IMG/VR virus record: IMGVR_UViG_3300009418_003129
Location: 1-23,023 of that record
Length of the DNA: 23,023 bases
Source of the DNA: a virus
Direction: 5' to 3' (one strand)
Notes under the pieces: generated by a model
Seen by the model: the letters and a program-made list of their open reading frames with translations, nothing else
The model's database searches: none
What the model was told of the DNA's origin: nothing
Shown: one piece after another, positions 22,633 to 23,023 of the stretch
How positions within the stretch are numbered: position 1 is the first letter of the stretch
Layout of the letters: the number at the start of each line of letters is the position of its first letter
Translations under genes and position numbers: made by a program

Positions 22633-22877
22633 TCGGCCATAACCTTGATGATCTTAACATCGTGCTTGATTTCTCTACACAGAAGTCTTGTTTGTATTGA
22701 ATCATCGTGATCTAGTATGATCTTGATTAGTTTATATATCGCTCTAAAACAGGCGTCGTCAGGACTTTTTGCTTCAATAAATACAATGGGAGTGGTAGAG
22801 TTAAACTCTTTAAGAGCAAACTTTTTTAGCCTGTTAATGACTAACGTCAAATCAAGATAAACCTTGTATAGTTTCAT
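22629..22877 (-). CDS. 82-aa hypothetical protein
   Basis: I do not recognise this protein. It has a short strand start (MKLYKVYLDLTLVI), a basic helix, the segment TPIVFIEAKSPDDACFRAIY and a C-terminal KHDVKIIKVMAE strand; the IEA.SPDDA.F.A phrase recalls small phage proteins with an alpha/beta fold. No catalytic or membrane motif is seen. The ATG lies within the 3' end of gmd (26-base overlap), and its stop shares ATGA with the HNH start, which supports it being expressed. Confidence 0.7.
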   Translation of the reverse strand: MKLYKVYLDLTLVINRLKKFALKEFNSTTPIVFIEAKSPDDACFRAIYKLIKIILDHDDSIQTRLLCREIKHDVKIIKVMAE

Positions 22878-23023
22878 CTAGGTCGTGTTCCATCATAATG
22901 TGAATAAGATCTTCTAGCCCATGCGTTGGCTCCCACCCTAGTTTTGTTCTAGCCTTAGAATAATCGCCCCTGAGATAATCCACCTCTGCCGGTCTGTAAA
23001 ACTCTGGGTCGATAGTAACAAAG
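22852..23023 (-). CDS. gmd: GDP-mannose 4,6-dehydratase, C-terminal end
   Basis: Only the last 56 residues are in the window; the 5' part is beyond the right edge. DPEFYRPAEVDYLRGDYSKA followed by KLGWEPTHGLEDLIHIMMEHDL is the diagnostic Gmd C-terminus (RP.EVD.L.GD..KA...LGW.P...…L...M...D). The enzyme turns GDP-mannose into GDP-4-keto-6-deoxymannose, the precursor of GDP-fucose, GDP-rhamnose or related sugars. It is common in phages with surface-sugar genes. It shows that the sugar functions extend upstream of this window, on the far side of the nuclease genes. The following gene starts inside its end. Confidence 0.92.
   Translation of the reverse strand, partial: FVTIDPEFYRPAEVDYLRGDYSKARTKLGWEPTHGLEDLIHIMMEHDLDETIQGLS

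Noticed and set aside
1-23023. A bacterial O-antigen island, or a prophage junction inside the window
   Set aside because: All genes share one strand with very tight spacing and run directly into terL and portal; no host housekeeping gene, integrase or attachment-like repeat was seen.

Overview
The window is a fragment of a tailed double-stranded DNA phage (Caudoviricetes), probably infecting a Gram-negative host. Every credible gene lies on the minus strand, so transcription runs from position 23023 towards 1. The phage identity comes from a head module: terminase large subunit, portal, fused prohead protease/scaffold, decoration-like protein and major capsid protein, followed by tail or fibre genes. 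A metal-type KDO-8-phosphate synthase and a GDP-mannose 4,6-dehydratase point to a Gram-negative host surface glycan. I see no integrase, tRNA, CRISPR array or insertion sequence, and I cannot name the phage or its host.

Layout in transcription order. (1) 23023-21047: the 3' end of gmd, an unknown 82-aa protein, an HNH nuclease, an ERCC4-type nuclease, a ClpP-like serine protease and a 57-aa protein. (2) 21054-12729: ten overlapping or nearly abutting genes of surface-sugar type: a sialyltransferase-like protein, a DHDPS/NAL-family aldolase, KdsA, a DUF6356-like membrane protein, a CMP-sugar synthetase, a TylF-like methyltransferase, a glycosyltransferase-like protein, a small HAD phosphatase, a cupin/nucleotidyltransferase/kinase fusion, a GatZ-like barrel, and a compact shikimate-dehydrogenase-like protein (eleven proteins if the membrane protein is counted). 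A PhyH-type 2-oxoglutarate oxygenase follows at 12718-12041. (3) 12021-4713: terL, portal, protease/scaffold with an internal start, decoration-like protein and major capsid protein, ending in a strong intrinsic terminator. (4) 4588-1: a small tail-type protein and the first 1371 codons of a giant fibre-like protein that runs off the left edge.

Working model (inference): the sugar genes make, activate with CMP and transfer a KDO-like or related ulosonic acid, possibly methylated or otherwise decorated, onto a glycan. They are chained by start/stop overlaps and lead into terL with no terminator seen, so they may be expressed together with virion genes. That would suit remodelling of the cell surface late in infection, or glycosylation of the virion, but the acceptor is unknown.

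A short motif, GTGTATA, occurs upstream of the portal, the protease/scaffold and the first tail gene and may be a phage promoter element. No gene-free stretch exceeds 300 bases; the longest gap (4589-4712) holds the terminator and one of these motifs.
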